64,000 nt of DNA from Novosphingobium sp. GTDB lineage: Bacteria > Pseudomonadota > Alphaproteobacteria > Sphingomonadales > Sphingomonadaceae. The first letter of the stretch is position 1. Every line of letters starts with the position of its first letter. Position numbers and translations under genes: made by a program. Shown in pieces: positions 8,125 through 16,034 of this stretch. The stretch is taken from NCBI RefSeq assembly GCF_024642085.1, contig NZ_JAHEBV010000010.1, positions 33,208 through 97,207 on the forward strand. The letters are read 5' to 3'. The notes beneath the pieces were generated by a model. It ran no database searches. It worked only from the letters and a program-made list of their open reading frames with translations, and had not been told where the DNA came from.

Positions 8125-8153
8125 AAAAAGGGCGGCGCTTTGCAGCGCCGCCC
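8125..8153 (-). terminator. rho-independent terminator of the diheme cytochrome gene
   Basis: A 10-bp stem (8130-8139 with 8144-8153) and 4-base loop are followed on the minus strand by five T residues (8129-8125). It lies just after the stop of the minus-strand cytochrome c gene and also faces the end of the aminotransferase gene. Confidence 0.9.
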
Positions 8154-8179
8154 GTTGTCCGTTTCGATGAAGTCCGGCT

Positions 8180-9052
8180 TTACTTGGCGGTCTTCAGGTA
8201 CGCGATCACGTTGGCGCGTTCCTGAGCATCGGCGATTCCCGCAAAGCTCATCTTCGTACCTGGCGCATAGGCCTTGGGATTGGTCAGCCACGCATCAAGG
8301 CTGGCGTCATCCCACTTTCCGCCTTTGGACTTGAGTGCATCCGAAAAAGCAAAGCCGCCACGGCCTTCAGCGACAGAATCGCCGGCGATTCCAGCCAGAT
8401 TCGGGCCAATGCCATTGGCGCCGCCCGGTGTAATGGTGTGGCATGACTTGCACTTGGCAAAGCTCTTTTCGCCGGCAGCAGCATCGCCGACCACGGCAAC
8501 CGCGGCAGCCGCACCTTCTGCGCCTGCAGCCGGCGCGGCGGGCAGCGGCAGGTTGGAACCCTGCGTGTTAAGCCATGCCATCAGGTTGGCGCGTTCAGCT
8601 GCATCGGGCAGGCCAGCAAAACTCATCTTGGTGCCCGGCGCAAAAGCCTTGGGATTTGTCAGCCAGGCGTTGAGTGTGGTGAAATCCCACTTGCCGCCCT
8701 TCCCCTTGAGCGCATCGGAGAAGGCAAACCCGCCGCGGCCCGCTGCAACCGCTTCGCCCAGCACACCATAAAGATTGGGCCCGATCCCGTTTGCGCCGCC
8801 CTGGTTGACCGTGTGGCAGCTGGCGCATTTTTTGAAGGTCGCTTCGCCCTTGGCCATATCAGCGCTGGCGAGCAGCGTTTCAATTGCTACGGCCGGCTTG
8901 CCGCCGTCACCGCCTTCAGCCGCTTCTTCCTTAGGTGCGTGGACCTTATCGGCGCCGAAATAGCCGCTCGACACCGCGGACAGTCCCAGCGCGACGATGC
9001 CTGAAAACAGCACCCAGCCGGCGGTGGTATTGAAATTATCAGACTCAGCCAT
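8180..9052 (-). CDS. membrane-anchored diheme cytochrome c (tandem CycM-like domains)
   Basis: A 290-residue electron carrier with an uncleaved N-terminal membrane anchor (about residues 12-30) and two class I cytochrome c domains. Heme sites are CASCH (76-80) and CKSCH (201-205), with axial methionines in PGTKMSFAG at about M143 and M268. An Ala/Pro/Gly linker (about 163-190) joins them. The two domains are very alike in their second halves (both contain GGFAFSDALK and TNPKA followed by APGTKMSFAG), pointing to an internal duplication. The single-domain relative CycM links the bc1 complex to terminal oxidases. The ATG at 9052 has GGGG upstream; a longer frame upstream is not supported. A strong terminator follows. 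Confidence 0.88.
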   Translation of the reverse strand: MAESDNFNTTAGWVLFSGIVALGLSAVSSGYFGADKVHAPKEEAAEGGDGGKPAVAIETLLASADMAKGEATFKKCASCHTVNQGGANGIGPNLYGVLGEAVAAGRGGFAFSDALKGKGGKWDFTTLNAWLTNPKAFAPGTKMSFAGLPDAAERANLMAWLNTQGSNLPLPAAPAAGAEGAAAAVAVVGDAAAGEKSFAKCKSCHTITPGGANGIGPNLAGIAGDSVAEGRGGFAFSDALKSKGGKWDDASLDAWLTNPKAYAPGTKMSFAGIADAQERANVIAYLKTAK

Positions 9053-9197
9053 GGAACAGCCCCGTTGGGAAACCCTGCATTTGCGCGCCGCTCTAATGTC
9101 GGCACGGGCCGAGTGCAAGGGGCATTGCGGCCAGAGACGGCGGGGGTTAGCCAGAGCACGGACTATTCCCCGAATTCCCGGTCGCCGAGGAGCGCAG

Positions 9198-10724
9198 ATG
9201 AGCTGGAAGCCCGAAGTTGAAGAGCTGCGCCGCCGACGCAAACTGGCCGAGCAAATGGGAGGGGCCGACAAAGTTGCCCGCCAGCACGGCCGCGGGAAAT
9301 TGGACGCACGGGCCCGTATCAAGGGCCTGGTAGATCCCGGCAGCTTCCGCGAAATCGGCAAGATCGCGGGCAAAGGCCGCTATGATGCGAACGGCGAATT
9401 GCAGGATCTGGCGCCGTCCAACCTTATTTTCGGCCGCGCCAATATCGAGGGCCGTCCCGTAGTGGCCAGCGCCGATGATTTCACCGTCCGCGGCGGAGCG
9501 GCAGATGCCGCGATCAAACGCAAGTTCGAACAGTGTGAAGCGATGGCCAACAACCTGAAGATTCCACTTATCAGGATGATCGATGGAACCGGCGGCGGCG
9601 GTTCGGTCAAGACCCTGGAAACGATCGGGGCGACTTATGTGCCGGCGGTTCCCGGCTGGGGCGATGTGGTCAAGAATCTTGATACCGTGCCAGTTGTAGC
9701 GCTGTCGCTGGGGCCAACCGCAGGGCTTGGCGCAGCCCGCGTGGTGGCCAGTCATTACTCGCTGATGGTCAAAGGCCTCAGCCAGCTTTTTGCCGCAGGG
9801 CCTGCCGTGGTCGAGGCGATTGGCGAGGCGAGCGACAAGGAAAGCCTTGGCGGGAGCGATATCCACACCCGCAACGGCGTGGTCGACGAGGAGGTAGGCA
9901 GCGAGAACGAAGCGTTCCAGCGTGCCCGCCGCTTCCTGTCCTACCTTCCCAGCCATGTCGGACAGGCAGCGCCGCGCATAGTGGCCAGCGATCCGGTTGA
10001 CCGCCGTGAACAGGCGCTTATCGACCTGGTGCCGCGCGCAGCAAAACAGGTTTATTCAATGCGCCGCCTGCTCGACATGGTCTTCGACCGGGAAAGCGTG
10101 TTTGAAATGGGTAAGCTGTGGGGCCGCGCGGCGATCACCGCCTTTGCCCGGCTAAATGGATGGCCAGTCGCAGTGCTGGCCAGCGATCCCAGCTTTCTGG
10201 GCGGATCATGGGAAGCGCGGACCAGCGAGAAGGTCGAACGCTTCATAAAACTTGCCGATCAGTTTCGCCTGCCGGTGGTCCACCTGGTCGACAATCCGGG
10301 CTTCATGATCGGTCGCGAGGCCGAAATGGCCGGCACGATCCGCTACGGCGTCCAGGCAATGAATGCGGTTTACAAAGCCACGGTACCGCTGGCCTGCGTC
10401 GTGATCCGCCGCGCCTATGGCATTGCTGGCAGCGCAATGAGTAATGCCGAGACCTTCCAGTACCGCTTTGCCTGGCCATCGGGCGATTGGGGCAGTCTGC
10501 CTATCGAGGGCGGGATCGAGGTTGCCTACAAGGCGGAAATCGAAGCTGCGCTGGACCCGGCGGCACATCTTGCCGGGATTCGCGACCGCCTCAATCGTGT
10601 GCGCAGCCCGTTCCGCACCGCTGAAATCTTTGGGATCGAGGACATCATCGACCCGCGCGATACCCGGCCGCTGCTGTGCGAGTTTGCGGACCTTGCGTGG
10701 CGATCGCTGGGCGAAAAACCCTAG
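9198..10724 (+). CDS. acyl-CoA carboxylase carboxyltransferase (beta) subunit
   Basis: A 508-residue carboxyltransferase with two crotonase-like halves, as in propionyl- and methylcrotonyl-CoA carboxylase beta subunits, which move CO2 from carboxybiotin to an acyl-CoA. Seen are the N-terminal RQHGRGKLDARARI block, the glycine-rich DGTGGGGSVKTLE oxyanion region and, in the second half, VHLVDNPGFMIG and AYGIAGSAMSN. The start at 9198 is set by GAGG 8 bases upstream. No biotin carboxylase/biotin carrier subunit is adjacent, so the substrate is open; the partner may be encoded elsewhere. It is convergent with, and overlaps by 4 bases, the next MFS gene. Confidence 0.85.
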   Translation: MSWKPEVEELRRRRKLAEQMGGADKVARQHGRGKLDARARIKGLVDPGSFREIGKIAGKGRYDANGELQDLAPSNLIFGRANIEGRPVVASADDFTVRGGAADAAIKRKFEQCEAMANNLKIPLIRMIDGTGGGGSVKTLETIGATYVPAVPGWGDVVKNLDTVPVVALSLGPTAGLGAARVVASHYSLMVKGLSQLFAAGPAVVEAIGEASDKESLGGSDIHTRNGVVDEEVGSENEAFQRARRFLSYLPSHVGQAAPRIVASDPVDRREQALIDLVPRAAKQVYSMRRLLDMVFDRESVFEMGKLWGRAAITAFARLNGWPVAVLASDPSFLGGSWEARTSEKVERFIKLADQFRLPVVHLVDNPGFMIGREAEMAGTIRYGVQAMNAVYKATVPLACVVIRRAYGIAGSAMSNAETFQYRFAWPSGDWGSLPIEGGIEVAYKAEIEAALDPAAHLAGIRDRLNRVRSPFRTAEIFGIEDIIDPRDTRPLLCEFADLAWRSLGEKP

Positions 10725-11974
10725 GCCGGGCGCTCGGCACCAGGGGCATAAAGCCGGCGAAACAGTTTGCCGCGCTCACTGTAAAGCACCATTCCCAAGG
10801 CCAGCAATCCGCCGGTCAAGAGTGCCAGCGACAGGTTGCGCGCCGATCCGTCATAGGACTGGCCAATTGCAATGCCGAGCAACGAAGACAGGGCCGAACG
10901 CACGAACATCTGCGCCGATGCGGCTGCACCTGCCGTCCGCCCGAACGGCTGTAATGCTATAGAGGTGAAGTTCGCGCCCATGAAGGCGATCAGGCACATC
11001 TGCGAGCCCATCAGGCCAACAAAATCCCACAGCCCCTCGGTCCCGCTGAATGCCCGCCAGACTTGCAGTATGGCGACGCCGATATAGGCGAACAGCGCCG
11101 CCTGTGATACGCGCCGCGCGCCGAACCGCTCCACGATCCGCGAGTTGGCCAGGTTGGCTACGGCCATCCCGCCCGCCATACCCGCAAAGATCAATGGAAA
11201 CGCTTGTCCACCGCCAAACCGCTCGGCGATCAATTGCTGCGAACTGTTGAGGAACCCAAACAGACCGGCCCACAGCACGCCTCCGCCAATGACATAGCCA
11301 ATTGCGCTGCGCTCAAGCAGCGCCCCGCTCATGTTGCCGGTAATTGTGCGCAAATGGATGGCCTGCCGATTGGCGGGATCTAAGGATTCGGGCAGCCGCA
11401 GCCATACCCACAGCATGACCAGCAGCGCCATCGCCGCGGTAATCCCGAATATCCATCTCCATCCGGCAAACAGCAGCACGGCCTGACCAAATGAGGGCGC
11501 GATCATCGGTATGGCGAGGAACACCAGCGCAATTGTTGACAGAATACGCGCCATGCGATCACCTGAATAGCGGTCGCGCACGATCGCACTGGGAAGCACG
11601 GTCAACCCGGCGCTGAGGAAACCCTGAGTCAACCTAGCACCCAGCATGACGGTGAAATCGGGAGCAAAGGTGCATACCAGCGCAAGTACGCAATACAGTA
11701 TAAGACAGCCGAACAGGACAGGCCGCCGGCCAAACCGGTCCGCCAGCGCACCCGGAAATAACGAACCAAGCGATGTCCCGATCAGATAGGTACCAATAAC
11801 CAGTTGCCGCTGGTTAGGATCGCCCGCGCCCAGATCGCCGGCAATATTCGGCAGGGCCGGAAGCATAGAATCAATCGACAGGGCTTGCATCGCCATCAGC
11901 GTCGCCATCATCACAACCAGTTCGCGCTCGCCGATAGTGCGTTGCCGGGCAGGAGGGGGTATGGCGGCGTTCAT
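10721..11974 (-). CDS. MFS drug-resistance transporter, Bcr/CflA family
   Basis: A 417-residue 12-segment permease. The DHA1 signature is visible: DSMLPALPNIAGDL in helix 1, LADRFGRRPVLFGC between helices 2 and 3, and GARLTQGF in helix 4, which places it with Bcr/CflA-type drug exporters. The ATG at 11974 has AAGGGGA 6 bases upstream; an in-frame extension to 12094 would overlap dinB and is rejected. It is divergent from dinB with 51 bp between starts. Confidence 0.85.
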   Translation of the reverse strand: MNAAIPPPARQRTIGERELVVMMATLMAMQALSIDSMLPALPNIAGDLGAGDPNQRQLVIGTYLIGTSLGSLFPGALADRFGRRPVLFGCLILYCVLALVCTFAPDFTVMLGARLTQGFLSAGLTVLPSAIVRDRYSGDRMARILSTIALVFLAIPMIAPSFGQAVLLFAGWRWIFGITAAMALLVMLWVWLRLPESLDPANRQAIHLRTITGNMSGALLERSAIGYVIGGGVLWAGLFGFLNSSQQLIAERFGGGQAFPLIFAGMAGGMAVANLANSRIVERFGARRVSQAALFAYIGVAILQVWRAFSGTEGLWDFVGLMGSQMCLIAFMGANFTSIALQPFGRTAGAAASAQMFVRSALSSLLGIAIGQSYDGSARNLSLALLTGGLLALGMVLYSERGKLFRRLYAPGAERPA

Positions 11975-12025
11975 CGCGTCCCCTTGGCCTTTCTTGGCGG
12001 GGCAGGCCAGCCTATTGTTGACACT

Positions 12026-13156
12026 ATGAGCGATTCCGCCAGCCCCGACGATGACGGTGATGATCCGGCGCAGGGTCTGCGCAAGATCATCCACGTCGAC
12101 ATGGACGCGTTCTACGCCAGCGTAGAACAGCGCGATGATCTGGCACTGCGCGGCAAGCCGGTCGCGGTTGGCGGGGACGGCCCGCGCGGCGTTCTGACCA
12201 CCTGTTCCTATGAGGCTCGAAAGTTCGGCTGCCGCTCGGCCATGCCTTCGGCCACGGCCAAACGATTATGCCCCGGTCTGATCTTTCGACGCCCGCGCTT
12301 TGACGTTTACACCGGCGTGTCGCGCCAGGTACGGGCGATCTTCTTCGACTATACGCCGCTGGTCGAACCGCTCAGCCTGGATGAGGCATTCCTTGACGTA
12401 ACCGAGGATCTGCGCGGTATCGGGTCTGCCACCCGCATCGCCGAACTGATCCGCAAGCGCATCAGGGAAGAAACCGGGCTGACCGCCAGCGCAGGGGTGA
12501 GCTACAACAAGTTCCTGGCGAAACTGGCGAGTGACCAGAACAAGCCCGATGGTCTGTGCCTGATCCGACCAGGAGAAGGGGCGCAATTTGTGGCTGCCAT
12601 GCCGGTGCGGCGATTCTTCGGTATCGGCCCGCGCGGCGCGGAAAAGATGGCGGCGCTGGGGATCGAAACCGGCGCAGACCTGGCCGCGCACGACATCGAT
12701 TTCCTGCGTCGCCATTTCGGCAGTCAGGCCGATTACCTTTATCGCGCGGCGCGGGGAATCGACCTGCGCCGGGTCAAGGCTAACCGCGCGCGCAAGTCGC
12801 TGGGTGCGGAACGGACCTTCGACAAGGACATTTCCTCGGGCTCGGCGCTGCGTGAGGTGCTGGAACGGATCATCGCGATCACCTGGGAACGGATTGCCAA
12901 AGCGCAGGCTCAGGGCCGGACGGTAACTCTGAAGCTTAAACACGCCGACTTCACCGCGCTGACGCGCGCACGGTCGCTGGCTCGCCCTGTTGCGACACGG
13001 GACGAGTTTGCGGCGATCGGCCACGCGTTGCTAGATGAAGTCCTGCCACTGGCCCAGCCGGTGCGGCTCATGGGTCTGACGCTCTCGCAACTCGACGGAG
13101 AAGAGGAAGCTATTCCTCAACCGGCTCGAAAGACAGGACAGCTTCCGCTTTTTTAA
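12026..13156 (+). CDS. dinB: DNA polymerase IV (Y-family, translesion)
   Basis: A 376-residue Y-family polymerase. Catalytic acidic residues are in HVDMDAFYASVEQ (about residue 24) and LSLDEAFLDV (about residue 121). Thumb helix-hairpin-helix and little-finger domains follow. The C-terminus ends GQLPLF, a textbook beta-clamp binding motif. It carries out error-prone bypass of damaged template. The ATG at 12026 gives a short acidic tail before the family start. The last 47 bases overlap the 3' end of the opposite-strand nudix gene. Confidence 0.95.
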   Translation: MSDSASPDDDGDDPAQGLRKIIHVDMDAFYASVEQRDDLALRGKPVAVGGDGPRGVLTTCSYEARKFGCRSAMPSATAKRLCPGLIFRRPRFDVYTGVSRQVRAIFFDYTPLVEPLSLDEAFLDVTEDLRGIGSATRIAELIRKRIREETGLTASAGVSYNKFLAKLASDQNKPDGLCLIRPGEGAQFVAAMPVRRFFGIGPRGAEKMAALGIETGADLAAHDIDFLRRHFGSQADYLYRAARGIDLRRVKANRARKSLGAERTFDKDISSGSALREVLERIIAITWERIAKAQAQGRTVTLKLKHADFTALTRARSLARPVATRDEFAAIGHALLDEVLPLAQPVRLMGLTLSQLDGEEEAIPQPARKTGQLPLF

Positions 13157-13610
13157 CCCAGCCGGGCAGACCCAAAGCTACGGTCGGCGACACATCGACG
13201 GGAAGGCTTTCAAGCGCGAAGAACCGGACCTCCACGATCTCTCGGCCGTCCGCGCGCAGCAGTCCATCGGCCATGCCGCAGATCAGATGGACGCGGTTAG
13301 TGGTGCCGGACAGCGGCTCTTCGATGGTCGCGATATGCAGGGGCTGCAGCAGACCGCACCCAACCTCCTCACCCAGTTCGCGCAAAGCCGCCGCCACCGG
13401 GTCCTCACCGCGAGCCAGTCCGCCGCCGGGCAGCATCCAGCGGCCGCTGCCATAGGAATGGCGGACCAGCAGGACGCGGCCCGCGCCGTCAAGGGCAAGC
13501 ACCCGGCATCCGGTCAACAACGGCTTGCGCAGGCGCCACCACACCCGGCGCATGCGATGAGCAGCAATCAGGCCGCCGCGGTGCAGCGGCGCCGGGATCA
13601 GGCGAAACAT
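13110..13610 (-). CDS. NUDIX hydrolase
   Basis: A 166-residue NUDIX protein. The Nudix box G-x5-E-x7-REL-x-EE-x-G is complete around residues 63-85 (GGLARGED...ALRELGEEVGC). Such enzymes cleave a nucleoside diphosphate linked to another group; substrate not determined. The start overlaps the pgl stop by 13 bases, so it is likely coupled to pgl. The 3' end overlaps the last 47 bases of dinB antisense. Confidence 0.88.
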   Translation of the reverse strand: MFRLIPAPLHRGGLIAAHRMRRVWWRLRKPLLTGCRVLALDGAGRVLLVRHSYGSGRWMLPGGGLARGEDPVAAALRELGEEVGCGLLQPLHIATIEEPLSGTTNRVHLICGMADGLLRADGREIVEVRFFALESLPVDVSPTVALGLPGWVKKAEAVLSFEPVEE

Positions 13611-14218
13611 GTCACTGGCTGACGCGCCGCACCCAGAAAGCGGGCCACCGGAAAGTCGTTTTCGCCCGCCAGCGCCGCGTCAAAAATCACGCGTTTGTCT
13701 TCGCCGCGGATCACGAACACCACTGCATCGCTATTTAACAAGGCCGGGATCGTCAGGCTGAGACGCGCAAAGGGCGCCTCGGGCGGCAAAGGATCGGGCA
13801 CCAGGCGGCGCACAGTTACGGGATCATCAAGCCGGGGATCAGTGTTGGGAAACAGTGACGCGATGTGCCCATCGCTGCCCATGCCCAGCCACGTCAGCGC
13901 GAAGTGCGGCGGCTCTGCACCTTCAGCCAGCGCGACAACGGTAGCCCCAAGTGGTTCCAGTGCGGCACGGATCCGGCCGACATTGCTGGCCGGGTGATCT
14001 TCGGGCACAGTGCGGTCATCACCCGGCCAGACCACGATCCGGTCCCACTGCAGCTCGTTCGGATCAAGCCGGGCGAGGATCGGGAAAGGGGTCGCCCCCC
14101 CCGGAATCGTCATCACAACCGGCCCCCTGGTTTGCGCAAGCGCTGCGCATAGGCGCGCCTCCAGCCAATCGGCCACTCGGGCATCATCAGCGCCGGGAAT
14201 GATTGTGACATTATCCAT
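13598..14218 (-). CDS. pgl: 6-phosphogluconolactonase
   Basis: A 206-residue enzyme of the DevB/SOL family that hydrolyses 6-phosphogluconolactone in the oxidative pentose phosphate or Entner-Doudoroff route. Visible family blocks are IPGGATPFPIL (about residues 38-48), VWPGDDRTVPEDHPASN, and LGMGSDGHIASLFPN. Length is slightly short for the family (usual 220-240). The ATG at 14218 is preceded only by a weak AGG. Unusually, zwf and edd are not adjacent. Confidence 0.92.
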   Translation of the reverse strand: MDNVTIIPGADDARVADWLEARLCAALAQTRGPVVMTIPGGATPFPILARLDPNELQWDRIVVWPGDDRTVPEDHPASNVGRIRAALEPLGATVVALAEGAEPPHFALTWLGMGSDGHIASLFPNTDPRLDDPVTVRRLVPDPLPPEAPFARLSLTIPALLNSDAVVFVIRGEDKRVIFDAALAGENDFPVARFLGAARQPVTCFA

Positions 14219-14286
14219 CCTGTCGCAGTAGCATCGGCGGACCGTGCGGGGAACATCGCCGCAATGCTATGCGACGCTCGGGATGG

Positions 14287-14844
14287 TCAGATTGCGGACA
14301 AGACTCCCGCAGCCAGCGCCGCCGCGCCTGCCAGGATCGCAGCGCCCGTTACGCGCCGTACGCGGGTCAGGTCATGCGCGACCAGCCATTCTGCCGCCAG
14401 CCAGCCGGCAATTGCCAGTGCCATGGCTGCCGCCGCGCCGCCAAGCGCGGTTGGGATTGGCGCGAGTGTCGCCACGGCCAGCGCCATCACTACAAAGCGT
14501 GTCGCATCGGTCAGCTGCTGGGCCAGCATCACCACTACGAAAGCTCCCAGCGAATTGGTCGGTTCAAGCGGCTGACCGGCGCGGCGCAAGACCAGCATTT
14601 CCAATCCGGCCAGCCCCAGCGCCATTACCGCAAACAATTGCCGCGCCGGAGCAGGAATTGCCTGGGCGATCAGCAATGAGGCCCAGACCGCAACCGCGAT
14701 GCTGGCCGCGCCGGTCAACACGGCAGCGATCAGCAAAGCCGGGCGCTGTCCCTGCCGCGCAGTCATTGCCGCCAAAGTCATCTGGTCGCGCGCGCCAAGG
14801 CCGACGATCACGACTGCCAGGAGGCTGAAAAGGAGTGCGGCCAT
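14287..14844 (-). CDS. probable TMEM165/GDT1 (UPF0016)-like membrane protein
   Basis: A 185-residue, very hydrophobic protein with about six membrane segments in two pseudo-repeats. The places of the two E-x-G-D-K-T/S motifs of the UPF0016 cation transporters hold GLGARDQMTL and QQLTDATRF, so both are altered. Family assignment therefore rests on topology and motif position and is only moderate. UPF0016 proteins move Mn2+ or Ca2+; whether this one does is open given the missing acidic residues. It is divergent from the LapG-like protease gene. Confidence 0.5.
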   Translation of the reverse strand: MAALLFSLLAVVIVGLGARDQMTLAAMTARQGQRPALLIAAVLTGAASIAVAVWASLLIAQAIPAPARQLFAVMALGLAGLEMLVLRRAGQPLEPTNSLGAFVVVMLAQQLTDATRFVVMALAVATLAPIPTALGGAAAAMALAIAGWLAAEWLVAHDLTRVRRVTGAAILAGAAALAAGVLSAI

Positions 14845-14977
14845 CGCAGTCGTGGTTGCGCCCCACGAGCCGCGACCGTCAAGGCCGGCACGGACCCCGT
14901 CCCCGGCGCAATCCGAAATGCGCTGTTAACTACATGCCTACACGCAACCTTGAACAGGTCTGCGGCATCGCTGCGAC

Positions 14978-15949
14978 ATGATCCGCACCAGGACCCTTTG
15001 CTCTGCTTCTGCTGCAATCGCTGGCATGAGCCTGTTGGCGCAACCTGCGTCGGCGTCGCTGGGCGTGGCGACCCTGCCGATGGCTGTCGCTGCGTCGGCC
15101 TTTGCCGCAAGTCAGCCGTGCCCCGTTGGAATCGCGCCGGCCGCCGGCTTCGCCGAAGCACCAAGCGTTTCCCTGCAAAGCAAGTCCGCCGCGATCCTGG
15201 GCGGGGCTGTAAGCCAGCTTGATCTGATCCGCCAGCAGCAGGCCGCATCCTTGGCGCAGCCCAATGCCGCTCTGGCGATGAGCGGGATGCTGGAACCCGC
15301 CACCGGTCCGTCGTTCTCGCCGCTCGCCCGGCCCGCAAACTGCAATGCCCCTGGGTTTATTGCCGCGGTGCGCCCGGTTGTGCCAGCCCTGCAGCTGGGC
15401 ACTGCTGCCGCCGCGCCGATCGTGCCGCTTTCACCCGACAACTTCCTTGCCAGCAAGCGCTTGCCAATCCGCCGCACCAGTTTCGACAAGGATTGGGCCC
15501 GGGTCAGCGCCAAGGGTTTTTCCGGATCGGCGGCCGCGCGGCTGGTTGCGGTAGACCACGGGGTGCCTGGCATGGCTGAATTGACCGCTGTCAACAGCTG
15601 GGCCAACGGGCGCATCCGTTATGTCGAGGATCGCGTACTTTACGGCAAGGCCGACTATTGGGCCACAGCCGGAGAAACAATTCGCCGCGGCGCAGGCGAC
15701 TGCGAGGATATCGCGATCGCCAAGATGCAATTGCTGGCCGCACTGGGCGTTGCCCGCGGTGCCATGTACCTCACCATCGCGCGCGATACCGTGCGCGCTG
15801 CTGATCACGCGGTGCTGGTTGTCAAACTGGACGGCAAGGCCTGGCTACTCGACAATGCAACCGACCGTGTGCTCGATGCCAGCGCCAGCTACGATTATCG
15901 GCCAATTGTGTCATTTAGCGAAAACAAGCGCTGGATACACGGCTACTGA
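14978..15949 (+). CDS. lapG: LapG-like periplasmic cysteine protease (BTLCP, peptidase C93)
   Basis: A 323-residue exported protein: signal peptide (1-27), an Ala/Pro-rich stretch (28-160), then a bacterial transglutaminase-like cysteine proteinase domain. The triad is clear: C242 in GAGDCEDIAIAK, H277 in ADHAVLVV and D292 in LLDNATD. LapG proteins cut a dialanine site in the retention module of LapA-type adhesins and so release them from the outer membrane; in Pseudomonas the inner-membrane protein LapD sequesters LapG when c-di-GMP is high. Here the adhesin and secretion genes lie just beyond on the other strand, but no GGDEF/EAL LapD gene is in the window. The ATG is the only start giving a signal peptide. 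Confidence 0.88.
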   Translation: MIRTRTLCSASAAIAGMSLLAQPASASLGVATLPMAVAASAFAASQPCPVGIAPAAGFAEAPSVSLQSKSAAILGGAVSQLDLIRQQQAASLAQPNAALAMSGMLEPATGPSFSPLARPANCNAPGFIAAVRPVVPALQLGTAAAAPIVPLSPDNFLASKRLPIRRTSFDKDWARVSAKGFSGSAAARLVAVDHGVPGMAELTAVNSWANGRIRYVEDRVLYGKADYWATAGETIRRGAGDCEDIAIAKMQLLAALGVARGAMYLTIARDTVRAADHAVLVVKLDGKAWLLDNATDRVLDASASYDYRPIVSFSENKRWIHGY

Positions 15950-16034
15950 CGCGCTAACCGCGCCAGCGGGGCGGAGCAGTCCAGGGAATTTAGAGCCCCC
16001 TGGCTTGCTTCGTCCCAACCTTTTCCCGTTAGGA

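Noticed and set aside
15981..16003. Terminator between lapG and hlyD
   Set aside because: Only a 6-bp stem with an 11-base loop and no T-run; too weak to list as a feature.
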